Shown here: one piece after another, positions 1 through 7,469 of the stretch | Layout: every line of letters begins with the position of its first letter | Numbering within the stretch: the stretch's first letter is position 1 | DNA from: an uncultured Oscillospiraceae bacterium | GTDB taxonomy: Bacteria; Bacillota; Clostridia; Oscillospirales; Acutalibacteraceae | Direction: 5' to 3' | DNA: 23,206 nt | Assembly (NCBI GenBank): GCA_900540275.1 | Contig: UQFO01000026.1 | Span: 1-23,206 of the forward strand | Notes under the pieces: model-generated | What the model was told of the DNA's origin: nothing | Databases searched by the model: none | What the model saw: only the letters and a program-made list of their open reading frames with translations | Position numbers and translations under genes: made by a program

Positions 1-17
1 CCGACGAAAAGGGTTTA

Positions 18-53
18 CAAAAGGGAAAAACAGCGGATTGTTTTTCCCTTTTG
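18..53. terminator. Long A/T-flanked hairpin, probable bidirectional terminator
   Basis: A perfect 14-bp inverted repeat (18-31 with 40-53) encloses an 8-base loop. The arms contain a GGGAAAAAC / GTTTTTCCC core, so either strand gives a hairpin with a run of U in its 3' arm. No gene is visible to its left inside the window, so it may end transcription of a gene lying outside, or back up the adhE terminator. Seen directly in sequence; the function is inferred. Confidence 0.5.
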
Positions 54-85
54 ATGGAGCATAGAAGTTTTATGAAAAAATCCAA

Positions 86-202
86 GAAGCAGTATGCTTC
101 ATAAAAAGAAACGGCACGTTTCAAATAAAAAGAGAGAAGCAGGATGCTTCAAAAAAACAAGAAGCAGCATACTTTAAAAAGGAATAGGAAGCAGGCTGTT
201 TC
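86..202 (-). repeat. Array of short hairpin repeats downstream of adhE
   Basis: Five related 15-base palindromic units start at 86, 108, 136, 161 and 188. Each has 6-base arms and a 3-base loop: GAAGCA-GTA-TGCTTC, GAAACG-GCA-CGTTTC, GAAGCA-GGA-TGCTTC, then two degenerate copies. The second unit keeps pairing although both arms changed, which is a compensatory pattern. Unit starts are 22 to 28 bases apart, with A-rich spacers that would read as U-rich on the adhE strand. A sixth, unrelated stem (213-220 with 225-232) follows. Read on the minus strand these are serial weak hairpin-plus-U elements beyond the main adhE terminator. Confidence 0.6.
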
Positions 203-231
203 AAGAAAAAGCGCGGATTTATTAAAATCCG

Positions 232-267
232 CAAAAAAAGCAGCGCACCGGGTTCCGGTGCGCTGCT
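232..267 (-). terminator. Rho-independent terminator of adhE
   Basis: A perfect 13-bp GC-rich stem (239-251 with 255-267) has a 3-base loop. On the minus strand it is followed by seven T (complement of 233-239). It lies 46 bases beyond the adhE stop codon, which is a standard intrinsic terminator arrangement. Confidence 0.9.
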
Positions 268-313
268 GCAATATAGAAGGGAGGTAGAAAACTGAAAACT
301 GAATTTATGCGGA

Positions 314-2923
314 TTACTCTTCGCCGTAATAAGCCTTGGTGTAGATTTCCTTAATCTCGCTGATGAGCGGGTAGCGCGGGTTCGCTGTTGTGCACTGGTC
401 CTCGTGCGCGCGCTCAGCAAGGGACTGGAGCGTATCGAAGAATACCTTCTCGTCGACGCCCTGGTTCTTGATACCAAACTCAATGCCGACCTCGTTGGTC
501 AAATCCCTGATTGCCTTAATCAGGTTCTTCACGCTTTCTTCTGTCGTCTTGCCGCCTACGCCAATCATCTTGGCAATCTTGGCAAACTTTTCGTCCGCGA
601 TGAACTTCTCGTATTTCGGGAAGGTCGCAAACTTTGTGGGCTTCTGCGCGTTATACTGGCAAACATAGGGGAGAAGCAGCGCGTTTGCAAGGCCATGCGG
701 GATGTGGTACTCGCCGCCGAGCTTATGCGCCATGGAGTGGTTGAGCCCGAGGAACGCGTTTGTAAACGCCATACCGGCAATACAGGAAGCATTGTGCATC
801 TTCTCTCTTGCCTCAAGGTCAGTCGCGCCGTTCTTGTAGGCTCTCGGCAGATAGGTGAATACCATATCGATTGCCTGGAGCGCAAGGCCGTCGGTGTAGT
901 CGCTCGCCATAACGGAGACATAAGCCTCAATCGCGTGCGTCAAGACGTCAAGGCCGGTGAAAGCGGTTGCGGACTTCGGCAGGGAGGTGACGAACTGCGG
1001 GTCGATGATTGCAACGCTCGGGGTGAGCGCGTAATCGGCCAGCGGGTACTTGATGTTGCCGTTCTTCCTGTCCGTAATGACAGAGAAGCTCGTAACCTCA
1101 GAACCGGTACCGGAGGTCGTCGGGATACAAACCATCTGTGCCTTTTCGCCGAGCCTCGGGAACTTGTAGGCACGCTTCCTGATATCCATGAACTTCTGCT
1201 TGAGGCCGTCGAACGTGGTGTCGGGATGCTCATAGAACAGCCACATGCCCTTGGCCGCGTCCATTGCGCTGCCGCCGCCGAGCGCGATGATGACGTCCGG
1301 CTGGAAGGTGCGCATTGCCTCAACGCCGCGCATGATTGTCTCTACATCCGGATCGGGCTCTACGTCGCTGTAAATCTCAGCGTGGCAGTACTGCTCCCTC
1401 TTGCGCAGGTAGTAAAGGATTTTATCGACGTTGCCGAGCTGGACCATGGTCGGGTCGGTAACGATGAACGCACGCTCAATGCCTTCCATCTTCTCAAGGT
1501 ACTGGATGGAATCATACTCAAAGTAAATCTTCGGCGGAACTTTAAACCACTGCATATTAACTCTCCTCTTGGCAATACGCTTCTTGTTAATCAGGTTAAC
1601 GCTCGAAACGTTGGATGTCGTCGAGTTGTGGCCGTAGGAGCCGCAGCCCAGCGTGAGCGACGGCGTGTTCGTGTTGTAAATATCGCCGATAGCGCCCTGC
1701 GAGGACGGAGAGTTGGAGATTACACGGCCGACGCGCATCGCCTCGCCGTAAGCCTGGATAATTTCCGCGTTTGTGCTGTGGATAACAGCGGAGTGGCCGA
1801 GGCCGCCCATTTCAAGCATATCGTTGGCATACTGGAAGCCCTGCTCGGTGCTGTCCACAATAAAGTAAGCGAGCACAGGGGAGAGTTTTTCCCTGGAAAG
1901 CGGATATTCCGGGCCGACCTTCGGGAGCTTCGCGATAAGAATCTTCGTCTTGTCGGGAACCTTTACGCCCGCCTGCTCGGCAATCCATGCCGCCGGCTTG
2001 CCGACGATAACCGGGTTGACCGCCTGCTTTTCCGGGTTGATAACGTAATTCGAGACCTTCTCTGTTTCTTCCTTGTTGAGGAAGTAGCAGTTGTTGTCCT
2101 TCATAATCCTTTCAAAATCCTTCGCGATTTCCTTATCGACGATAACAGCCTGCTCAGAGGCGCAAATCATGCCGTTATCGAACGTTTTGGAGAGCATCAG
2201 GTCTGTGCAGGCCCTCTCGAGGTTCGCGCTCTTTTCAATGTAGCAGGGCACGTTGCCCGGGCCAACGCCAAGCGCCGGCTTACCGGTCGAATACGCCGCC
2301 TTGACCATGCCGGAGCCGCCTGTCGCAAGGACCATTGCAACGCCCGGATGGTTCATCAGGTAATTGGTTGCCTCGATGGAGGGCGTTTCAATCCACTGGA
2401 TGCAGTTTTCAGGAGCGCCCGCCTTGACAGCCGCGTCCCTTACAACCTTAGCCGCCGCGATGGAACACTGCTGCGCGCTCGGATGGAAGCCGAAGATAAT
2501 CGGGTTCCTGCCCTTTGCGCAAATCATGGATTTAAACATGGTGGTCGAAGTGGGGTTCGTTACGGGCGTTACGCCGCAGACGATGCCGACAGGCTCCGCG
2601 ACCTCCACATAGCCTTCCATTTCGTTTTCTTCCACAATACCGACGGTCTTCGCGTATTTAATGGAATGCCAGATATATTCGGTAGCGAACATGTTCTTGA
2701 TGATTTTGTCTTCGAGCACGCCTCTTCCTGTTTCCTCATAGGCGAGCTTCGCAAGCGGCATATGCTGGTCGAGGCCCGCAAGAGCCATCGCCTTTACGAT
2801 TGCGTCAACCTGCTCCTGGTCGAGCTTCATATACTCCTCCAGGGCCTGCTGCGCCTTCGCAACATAACCGTCAATCGTTTCGGCTACATTGTTCTGCTGC
2901 GGTTTTTCTTGTGCTTTTGCCAT
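314..2923 (-). CDS. adhE: Bifunctional acetaldehyde-CoA / alcohol dehydrogenase AdhE
   Basis: Cytosolic fermentation enzyme that reduces acetyl-CoA to acetaldehyde and then ethanol, consuming two NADH. The 869 residues match the family length. The N-terminal aldehyde dehydrogenase half (about 15-440) carries the GGSGMVKAAYSTGKPALGVG stretch near 202 and the catalytic Cys near 254 (FDNGMICASEQ). The C-terminal iron-dependent alcohol dehydrogenase half (about 460-869) has the GGGSAMDAAKG nucleotide-binding motif near 549. It also has likely iron ligands Asp659, His663, His729 and His743, which sit at the same spacing as in E. coli AdhE. The ATG start at 2923 has an AGGAGG box (2933-2938) ten bases upstream. 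Transcription is predicted from the promoter at 2982-3010 and to be repressed by Rex, encoded just upstream. All key residues are present, so it should be active. Confidence 0.97.
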   Translation of the reverse strand: MAKAQEKPQQNNVAETIDGYVAKAQQALEEYMKLDQEQVDAIVKAMALAGLDQHMPLAKLAYEETGRGVLEDKIIKNMFATEYIWHSIKYAKTVGIVEENEMEGYVEVAEPVGIVCGVTPVTNPTSTTMFKSMICAKGRNPIIFGFHPSAQQCSIAAAKVVRDAAVKAGAPENCIQWIETPSIEATNYLMNHPGVAMVLATGGSGMVKAAYSTGKPALGVGPGNVPCYIEKSANLERACTDLMLSKTFDNGMICASEQAVIVDKEIAKDFERIMKDNNCYFLNKEETEKVSNYVINPEKQAVNPVIVGKPAAWIAEQAGVKVPDKTKILIAKLPKVGPEYPLSREKLSPVLAYFIVDSTEQGFQYANDMLEMGGLGHSAVIHSTNAEIIQAYGEAMRVGRVISNSPSSQGAIGDIYNTNTPSLTLGCGSYGHNSTTSNVSSVNLINKKRIAKRRVNMQWFKVPPKIYFEYDSIQYLEKMEGIERAFIVTDPTMVQLGNVDKILYYLRKREQYCHAEIYSDVEPDPDVETIMRGVEAMRTFQPDVIIALGGGSAMDAAKGMWLFYEHPDTTFDGLKQKFMDIRKRAYKFPRLGEKAQMVCIPTTSGTGSEVTSFSVITDRKNGNIKYPLADYALTPSVAIIDPQFVTSLPKSATAFTGLDVLTHAIEAYVSVMASDYTDGLALQAIDMVFTYLPRAYKNGATDLEAREKMHNASCIAGMAFTNAFLGLNHSMAHKLGGEYHIPHGLANALLLPYVCQYNAQKPTKFATFPKYEKFIADEKFAKIAKMIGVGGKTTEESVKNLIKAIRDLTNEVGIEFGIKNQGVDEKVFFDTLQSLAERAHEDQCTTANPRYPLISEIKEIYTKAYYGEE

Positions 2924-2950
2924 TTTCAGTTACCTCCTGTTTTCTAAGAC

Positions 2951-2968
2951 TTGTTAAAAGATTAACAA
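2951..2968. promoter_or_regulatory. Rex operator 1 of adhE
   Basis: TTGTTAA-AAGA-TTAACAA is a perfect match to the Gram-positive Rex consensus TTGTTAA-N4-TTAACAA. It lies just downstream of the adhE -10 box, around the expected early transcribed region, where bound Rex would block transcription. The adjacent rex gene supports the assignment. Confidence 0.9.
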
Positions 2969-2981
2969 TCTCATTGACCCT

Positions 2982-3010
2982 AGTATACCATTGGGCTTAT
3001 GGATTGTCAA
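2982..3010 (-). promoter_or_regulatory. Sigma-70 type promoter of adhE
   Basis: On the minus strand the -35 box is TTGACA (3005-3010) and the -10 box is TATACT (2982-2987), with an exact 17-base spacer. The -35 lies inside Rex operator 2 and the -10 lies 13 bases before Rex operator 1. This near-consensus strength fits a strong gene controlled mainly by repression. Confidence 0.85.
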
Positions 3011-3021
3011 TAAATTAACAA
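3004..3021. promoter_or_regulatory. Rex operator 2 of adhE, overlapping the -35 box
   Basis: TTGTCAA-TAAA-TTAACAA differs from the Rex consensus at one of 14 defined positions. The changed base creates the TTGACA -35 hexamer on the minus strand, so the operator and promoter share sequence. Its centre lies 53 bases from the centre of operator 1, close to five helical turns. Confidence 0.85.
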
Positions 3022-3042
3022 ACTTTTTTACGGTTTGGCTTA

Positions 3043-3092
3043 TAAAAAATCCGGCGCGTTTTTTCGAATTTTTTGTACAAAAAATTCGCCGG
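3043..3092 (-). terminator. Terminator of rex containing a 24-bp perfect palindrome
   Basis: Outer arms CCGGCG (3051-3056 and, paired, 3087-3092) are followed on the minus strand by ATTTTTTAT, giving an intrinsic terminator 26 bases beyond the rex stop. Inside sits a perfect palindrome (3065-3088, halves CGAATTTTTTGT and its complement), so the folded form may be a nested or alternative hairpin. Confidence 0.6.
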
Positions 3093-3118
3093 AAAATCTA
3101 ACGGTTATTATGCCCGCA

Positions 3119-3775
3119 TTAAGGCTCAATATTTGCCTGCTGCTGCGCCGCGTTGATGCGGTAGCAGAGCGTCATCAGGCTGTCTGACATATGGACGTTC
3201 TCGACGATTACGTCGTCGTAAGCGACTGATAGGTCGTAATGGCTGAAATTCCAGTAGTTCTTGATTCCGGACGCGTACAGGATTTTCGCAATCGGCTCAA
3301 CCGAGCTTTTCGGTACGCAGAGGATTGCGACCTCCGGGCGGAACAGCTCACAGAACTGCTCCAGGTTTTTTATATCTCCGACGAGTACCTCGCGGATTTC
3401 CTGGCCTATGAGTGTTTTGTCGCGGTCGAAAATGCCAATCAGCTCAAACCCGCGCGTCTCAAAAGACATATGCGTCGCTACAGCGCGCCCAAGGTTGCCC
3501 GCGCCGATAAGCACCGTCTTATGACGGCCCTGCAGGCCGAGTATATTTTCAATCTCGTCATAAAGCTGTTCCACGCTGTAGCCGTAGCCCTGCTGGCCGA
3601 AGCCGCCGAAGCAGTTGAAATCCTGCCGCACTTGGGACGCGGTAAGCTTCATCCGGTCTGCCAGCTCCTTGGATGAAATGCGCATGATGCCCTGCATTTT
3701 AAGCTCTGACAAAAAGCGGTAATAGCGCGGCAGGCGGCGGACGACCGACATCGAAATGTTTTCCCTTTTGCTCAT
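3119..3775 (-). CDS. rex: Redox-sensing transcriptional repressor Rex
   Basis: Homodimeric repressor that binds TTGTTAA-N4-TTAACAA sites and releases DNA when NADH rises relative to NAD+. From the chosen ATG at 3775 it is 218 residues, close to the usual 210. The N-terminal winged helix (about 10-75) includes the SSKELADRMKLTASQVRQDF recognition region. A Rossmann domain follows, with GAGNLGRA at 91-98. The start at 3775 has AAGGA seven bases upstream. An in-frame ATG at 3814 gives 13 more residues but has no ribosome binding site. The target operators lie in front of the downstream gene adhE, about 150 bases away, so rex and adhE are separate transcription units with matched regulator and target. 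Confidence 0.95.
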   Translation of the reverse strand: MSKRENISMSVVRRLPRYYRFLSELKMQGIMRISSKELADRMKLTASQVRQDFNCFGGFGQQGYGYSVEQLYDEIENILGLQGRHKTVLIGAGNLGRAVATHMSFETRGFELIGIFDRDKTLIGQEIREVLVGDIKNLEQFCELFRPEVAILCVPKSSVEPIAKILYASGIKNYWNFSHYDLSVAYDDVIVENVHMSDSLMTLCYRINAAQQQANIEP

Positions 3776-3870
3776 AATCTTTTCCTTCTTCCTGCATCTT
3801 TTTCCTGCAGCCATTCTAAAAACAGCTCAATCAAACTGCCTTGAGAATATCCGCAAGTATTTTATGCCGC

Positions 3871-3901
3871 TTCAGCCGGACGGGAAAACCGTCCGGCTGA
3901 A
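3871..3901 (-). terminator. Strong hairpin downstream of icd
   Basis: A perfect 13-bp stem (3871-3883 with 3889-3901) with loop GAAAA begins 12 bases after the icd stop codon. On the minus strand the following bases are GCGGCATAAAA, without a U tract, so it may be a weak terminator or an RNA-stabilising 3' stem rather than a classical terminator. Confidence 0.5.
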
Positions 3902-3912
3902 TTAAGACAATA

Positions 3913-5124
3913 TTACATCATGGAGGAAAGCCTGACGCCGATTTCCTTCAGGAACGTTTCCGTATCGACCTTCTTTTTATTGCTGAGAGAGGAAAGCAGG
4001 TACAAATCGCCCGTCATTACGCCGTCCTCAATCGTCTGGACCGTCGCCGCCTCCAGTTTATCGGCAAACGCGCAGAGCTCCGGCGTTTTATCGAGCTCGC
4101 CGCGCTTACGAAGCGCGCCGCTCCACGCAAACAGCGTAGCGACGCTGTTTGTGGAGGTCTGCTCGCCCTTCAAATACTTATAGTAGTGGCGCTGCACAGT
4201 CCCGTGCGCCGCCTCGTACTCGTATACGCCGTCAGGGGAGACGAGCACGCTCGTCATCATCGCGAGGCTGCCGAACGCGGTGGCTACCATGTCGGACATG
4301 ACGTCGCCGTCGTAGTTCTTGCAGGCCCAGATATAGCCGCCCTCACTGCGGACGACACGCGCGACCGCGTCGTCAATCAGTGTATAGAAATATTCAATCC
4401 CGGCTTTTTCAAATTTTTCTTTATATTCATTTTCAAAAATTTCGTTGAATATATCCTTAAAACGGTGGTCGTACTTCTTGCTGATGGTATCCTTTGTCGC
4501 AAACCATACGTCCTGGTGTACGTCGAGCGCGTAGTTAAAGCAGGAACGCGCAAAGCTGCCAATGCTCTTGTCGAGATTGTGCATGCCCTGGATAACGCCG
4601 TCTCCGTCGAACGTATGGATGAGCTGGCGCTGCTCCGTGCCGTCGGGCGCTGTAACGCAGAGCTCCGCCTTGCTGCCGCCCTTAACCGCCATCTCCGTGT
4701 TCTTGTATACGTCGCCGTACGCGTGACGCGCAATACAGATTGGCTTTTTCCAGGTGGGGATAAACGGGGTGATGCCCTTGACGACTATCGGCGTCCTGAA
4801 AACCGTGCCGTCGAGAATCGCGCGGATGGTACCGTTGGGGGACTTCCACATTTCCTTCAGGCCGTACTCCTTGACGCGCTCGGCGTTCGGCGTAATGGTC
4901 GCGCACTTGACGGCCACGCCGTACTTTTTCGTCGCCTGCGCGCTGTCGAAGGTAACCTGGTCGTTTGTCTCGTTGCGGTGCTTAAGCCCCAAATCGTAAT
5001 ATTCCGTGTTCAAATCGATGTAAGGGGTAAGAAGGATATCCTTAATCATCTGCCAGATGACCCTTGTCATCTCGTCCCCGTCCATTTCGACCAGAGGGGT
5101 TTTCATTTGGATTTTGTCTGCCAA
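3913..5124 (-). CDS. icd: NADP-dependent isocitrate dehydrogenase (homodimeric, eukaryotic-like type)
   Basis: Oxidatively decarboxylates isocitrate to 2-oxoglutarate, making NADPH; in anaerobes this usually feeds glutamate synthesis. Sequence features are those of the IDH1-like family: VEMDGDEMTRVIW at residues 12-24, the substrate loop SPNGTIRAILDGTVFR, the metal-binding NYDGDVMSD region, and HGTVQRHYY, which is typical of NADP-specific members. The chosen TTG start at 5124 gives 403 residues and has AGGAG eight bases upstream. The longer in-frame reading to 5175 adds 17 residues with no family resemblance. It follows acn by 115 bases on the same strand, so the two consecutive pathway steps are probably co-expressed. 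No citrate synthase gene is seen in the window. Confidence 0.94.
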   Translation of the reverse strand: MADKIQMKTPLVEMDGDEMTRVIWQMIKDILLTPYIDLNTEYYDLGLKHRNETNDQVTFDSAQATKKYGVAVKCATITPNAERVKEYGLKEMWKSPNGTIRAILDGTVFRTPIVVKGITPFIPTWKKPICIARHAYGDVYKNTEMAVKGGSKAELCVTAPDGTEQRQLIHTFDGDGVIQGMHNLDKSIGSFARSCFNYALDVHQDVWFATKDTISKKYDHRFKDIFNEIFENEYKEKFEKAGIEYFYTLIDDAVARVVRSEGGYIWACKNYDGDVMSDMVATAFGSLAMMTSVLVSPDGVYEYEAAHGTVQRHYYKYLKGEQTSTNSVATLFAWSGALRKRGELDKTPELCAFADKLEAATVQTIEDGVMTGDLYLLSSLSNKKKVDTETFLKEIGVRLSSMM

Positions 5125-5173
5125 TGGAATCACTCCTGTTTCTATTGATTTCCTGTCCCGATGCAGCCGGGTC

Positions 5174-5231
5174 AACCGGCATTTTCTAAGCCCGCCGGTT
5201 TTTTATTATGTATCCCGCCCGGAAAGGGCGG
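5174..5231. other. acn-icd intergenic hairpins
   Basis: Two GC-rich inverted repeats lie between acn and icd: AACCGGC (5174-5180) with GCCGGTT (5194-5200), and CCGCCC (5215-5220) with GGGCGG (5226-5231). Their T tracts follow on the plus strand, opposite to both genes, so they do not look like ordinary terminators for acn. They may be RNA processing or stability elements that separate the two messages. Confidence 0.35.
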
Positions 5232-5239
5232 TTTTAAAA

Positions 5240-7171
5240 TCAGGCGTTTTCTTTCGTGTAGTTTAACAGGCCGCCGGCTGAGATAATCGCTTTCGTCCTG
5301 TCGGTCAGCTCGCATTTTGCCGTGATTTTGCCGCCGGTCGTCTTGTTTTCAATTATAATATCGCGGCCCTGCTGAATACAAGCCTTCACGTCCGGCATGG
5401 AAAGCAGGTCGCCCTGTGAAATTTTATCGTAATCCGCTTCGTTTGCAAAGGTCAGCGGCAAGATACCGGCGTTGATGAGGTTGCTGCGGTGGATACGTGC
5501 AAAGCTTTTGACCAGCACCGCCTTTACGCCGAGATATAAGGGCGCGAGCGCCGCGTGCTCCCTTGACGAGCCCTGTCCGTAGTTCGCGCCGCCTACGATG
5601 ACGCTCTGCTTCATTTCCTGCGCGCGCTTCGGGAATTCCTTGTCGCACACGGTAAAGCAGTGCTGCGAAATCGCGGGGATATTCGAGCGCAGCGGAAGAA
5701 TCTTCGCGCCCGCCGGCATGATGTGGTCGGTTGTTATGTTGTCGCCCACCTTCAAGGCACAAGGTGCCTCAATTCTTTCCTCAAGCGGCTTCGTCGTGGG
5801 GAAGGGCTTGATGTTCGGTCCGCGCAGGACCTCTACGCTGTCCATCTCTTCCTCTAGCGCGGGCGGCGTTACCATGTTGTCGTTGATGAGGAACGCCTCG
5901 GGCAGGTCTATTTTTACCTCTTCGCCCAGTGTGCACGGGTCGGTAAATACGCCGGTAAGTGCGCTTGCCGCCGCCGTTTCAGGGCTGACAAGGTAAATCT
6001 GGCCGTCCGCCGTACCGGAGCGCCCTTCAAAATTGCGGTTGAAGGTACGCAGAGAGATACCCTTGGAATTCGGCGACTGTCCCATACCGATGCACGGGCC
6101 GCACGCACATTCCAGAATCCTTGCGCCTGCGGCAATCAAATCGCCGAGCGCGCCGTTTAAGGCAAGCATGTTGTAAACCTGCTTGGAACCGGGCGCGATG
6201 GAAAGGCTTACATCCTCGTGCACGGTCTTTCCTTTTAATATAGCGGCAACACGCATCAGGTCAAGGTAAGAGGAGTTCGTACAGGAGCCGATACATACCT
6301 GGTCGACCTTCTGCGGGCCGATTTCTTCAATCGTTTTTATATTGTCGGGGCTGTGCGGGCAAGCCGCCATCGGTTTGAGGGAAGAGAGGTCGATATCGAT
6401 TACCTCGTCATATACGGCGTCGCTGTCCGGCTGGAGCTCGCACCAGTCCTCTTCGCGTCCCTGTGCCTTCAAGAAGGCCTTTGTAATTTCGTCGGAAGGG
6501 AAAATAGAGGCCGTTGCGCCGAGCTCCGCGCCCATATTCGTGATGGTCGCGCGCTCAGGCACGCTCAGGCCCTTTACGCCGTCTCCGCCGTATTCGACGA
6601 TTTTACCCACACCGCCCTTAACGGACATGATGCGCAGCACTTCCAATATAACGTCCTTTGCGGAAACCCACGGCTGTAATTTGCCGGTAAGGTTTACACG
6701 CACCATTTTCGGCATGGTGATATAGTAAGCGCCGCCGCCCATAGCGACCGCGACGTCCAGGCCGCCCGCGCCCATAGCCAGCATCCCGATGCCGCCGCCC
6801 GTGGGGGTGTGGCTGTCGGAGCCAATGAGCGTTTTGCCCGGCTTGCCGAAGCGCTCTAAATGCACCTGGTGGCAGATGCCGTTTCCGGGGCGGGAAAAGT
6901 AAATGCCGTGCTTTTTGGCGATCGACTGGATAAAGCGGTGGTCGTCAGCGTTTTCAAAGCCTGTCTGGAGCGTATTGTGGTCGATATATGCGACGCTTTT
7001 TTCCGTCTTGACCCTTGGAACACCCATGGCCTCAAACTCAAGATATGCCATGGTTCCGGTCGCGTCCTGCGTGAGGGTCTGGTCGATTTTCAGGCCGATA
7101 TCGCTGCCGACGGTCATATCGCCGCTGAGCAGGTGTTCTTTGATTATCTTTTGTGCAAGAGTGTAGCCCAA
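5240..7171 (-). CDS. acnA: Aconitate hydratase
   Basis: Iron-sulfur enzyme interconverting citrate and isocitrate, immediately upstream of the gene for the next step (icd). From the TTG start at 7171 it is 643 residues, the length of the short bacterial/mitochondrial-like aconitases. Cluster ligands are Cys297 in CIGSCTNSS and Cys357 and Cys360 in CACGPCIG. The active-site GSDSHTPTGGG stretch is near residue 117, and the C-terminal swivel domain carries GQGSSREHAAL and SFARIHRSNLINAG. The TTG has a strong AAGGAGGAG box eight bases upstream. A longer reading to 7234 adds 21 unrelated residues and runs into the promoter operator region. Transcription is predicted from 7256-7284, with a Rex-like palindrome at 7233-7250. 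Confidence 0.94.
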   Translation of the reverse strand: MGYTLAQKIIKEHLLSGDMTVGSDIGLKIDQTLTQDATGTMAYLEFEAMGVPRVKTEKSVAYIDHNTLQTGFENADDHRFIQSIAKKHGIYFSRPGNGICHQVHLERFGKPGKTLIGSDSHTPTGGGIGMLAMGAGGLDVAVAMGGGAYYITMPKMVRVNLTGKLQPWVSAKDVILEVLRIMSVKGGVGKIVEYGGDGVKGLSVPERATITNMGAELGATASIFPSDEITKAFLKAQGREEDWCELQPDSDAVYDEVIDIDLSSLKPMAACPHSPDNIKTIEEIGPQKVDQVCIGSCTNSSYLDLMRVAAILKGKTVHEDVSLSIAPGSKQVYNMLALNGALGDLIAAGARILECACGPCIGMGQSPNSKGISLRTFNRNFEGRSGTADGQIYLVSPETAAASALTGVFTDPCTLGEEVKIDLPEAFLINDNMVTPPALEEEMDSVEVLRGPNIKPFPTTKPLEERIEAPCALKVGDNITTDHIMPAGAKILPLRSNIPAISQHCFTVCDKEFPKRAQEMKQSVIVGGANYGQGSSREHAALAPLYLGVKAVLVKSFARIHRSNLINAGILPLTFANEADYDKISQGDLLSMPDVKACIQQGRDIIIENKTTGGKITAKCELTDRTKAIISAGGLLNYTKENA

Positions 7172-7232
7172 GATAATCTCCTCCTTCTTTTTCAATTCGT
7201 AACAGGTGGGAAGCGCAGGCTTACAGGCTCCC

Positions 7233-7250
7233 ACGTTAATAATTTAACAC
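7233..7250. promoter_or_regulatory. Candidate Rex operator at the acn promoter
   Basis: ACGTTAA-TAAT-TTAACAC keeps 11 of the 14 defined positions of the Rex consensus, including the whole GTTAA / TTAAC core and the 4-base spacer. It lies directly downstream of the predicted acn -10 box, over the expected transcription start. A weaker match than the two adhE sites, so binding is an inference. Confidence 0.5.
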
Positions 7251-7255
7251 GTTAT

Positions 7256-7284
7256 ATTATCCACTAATTTATGAAAAAAGTCAA
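7256..7284 (-). promoter_or_regulatory. Sigma-70 type promoter of acn
   Basis: On the minus strand the -35 box is TTGACT (7279-7284) and the -10 box is GATAAT (7256-7261), separated by exactly 17 bases. It lies 85 bases upstream of the TTG start of acn. Confidence 0.65.
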
Positions 7285-7410
7285 TCTTTTGCAGGAATTA
7301 AACGGGTTTGATGCAAAAAGTTCATAAAATTTTAAATAATGAAAGTTTTCTAAACAGGAATTTTTATAGCTTCAATTTAAAGCTGCAATATTAAAAATTC
7401 ATTAAATAAT

Positions 7411-7439
7411 TTGATTAATAAAGAAAAATATAGTAAAAT
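7411..7439 (+). promoter_or_regulatory. Sigma-70 type promoter of the protease operon
   Basis: TTGATT (7411-7416) and TAAAAT (7434-7439) are separated by 17 bases in a very A/T-rich stretch. It lies 81 bases before the GTG start of the protease gene and diverges from the acn promoter. Confidence 0.55.
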
Positions 7440-7469
7440 AAATAAAAGCTTTCGAGAGGAGGAAGACCA

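Noticed and set aside
86..202. CRISPR array
   Set aside because: Repeats are only 15 bases, imperfect, with spacers of about 7 to 13 bases, and no cas genes are present; they are hairpins in a gene's 3' region.
144..287. Small basic peptide read through the hairpin repeats (starts MLQKNKKQHTLK)
   Set aside because: No ribosome binding site, lies on the strand opposite adhE inside its terminator region, and its composition is dictated by the A-rich repeats.
404..2947. 847-codon open frame antisense to adhE
   Set aside because: Arises from the codon bias of adhE; it has no family resemblance, no ribosome site, and runs over the adhE promoter, while the minus-strand AdhE has every catalytic residue.
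3776..3814. Longer Rex start at 3814
   Set aside because: No ribosome binding site there, while AAGGA lies correctly before the ATG at 3775 and the family starts at that point.
4186..5148. 320-codon open frame antisense to icd
   Set aside because: Mirror of icd codon usage; no recognisable motif and no start signal.
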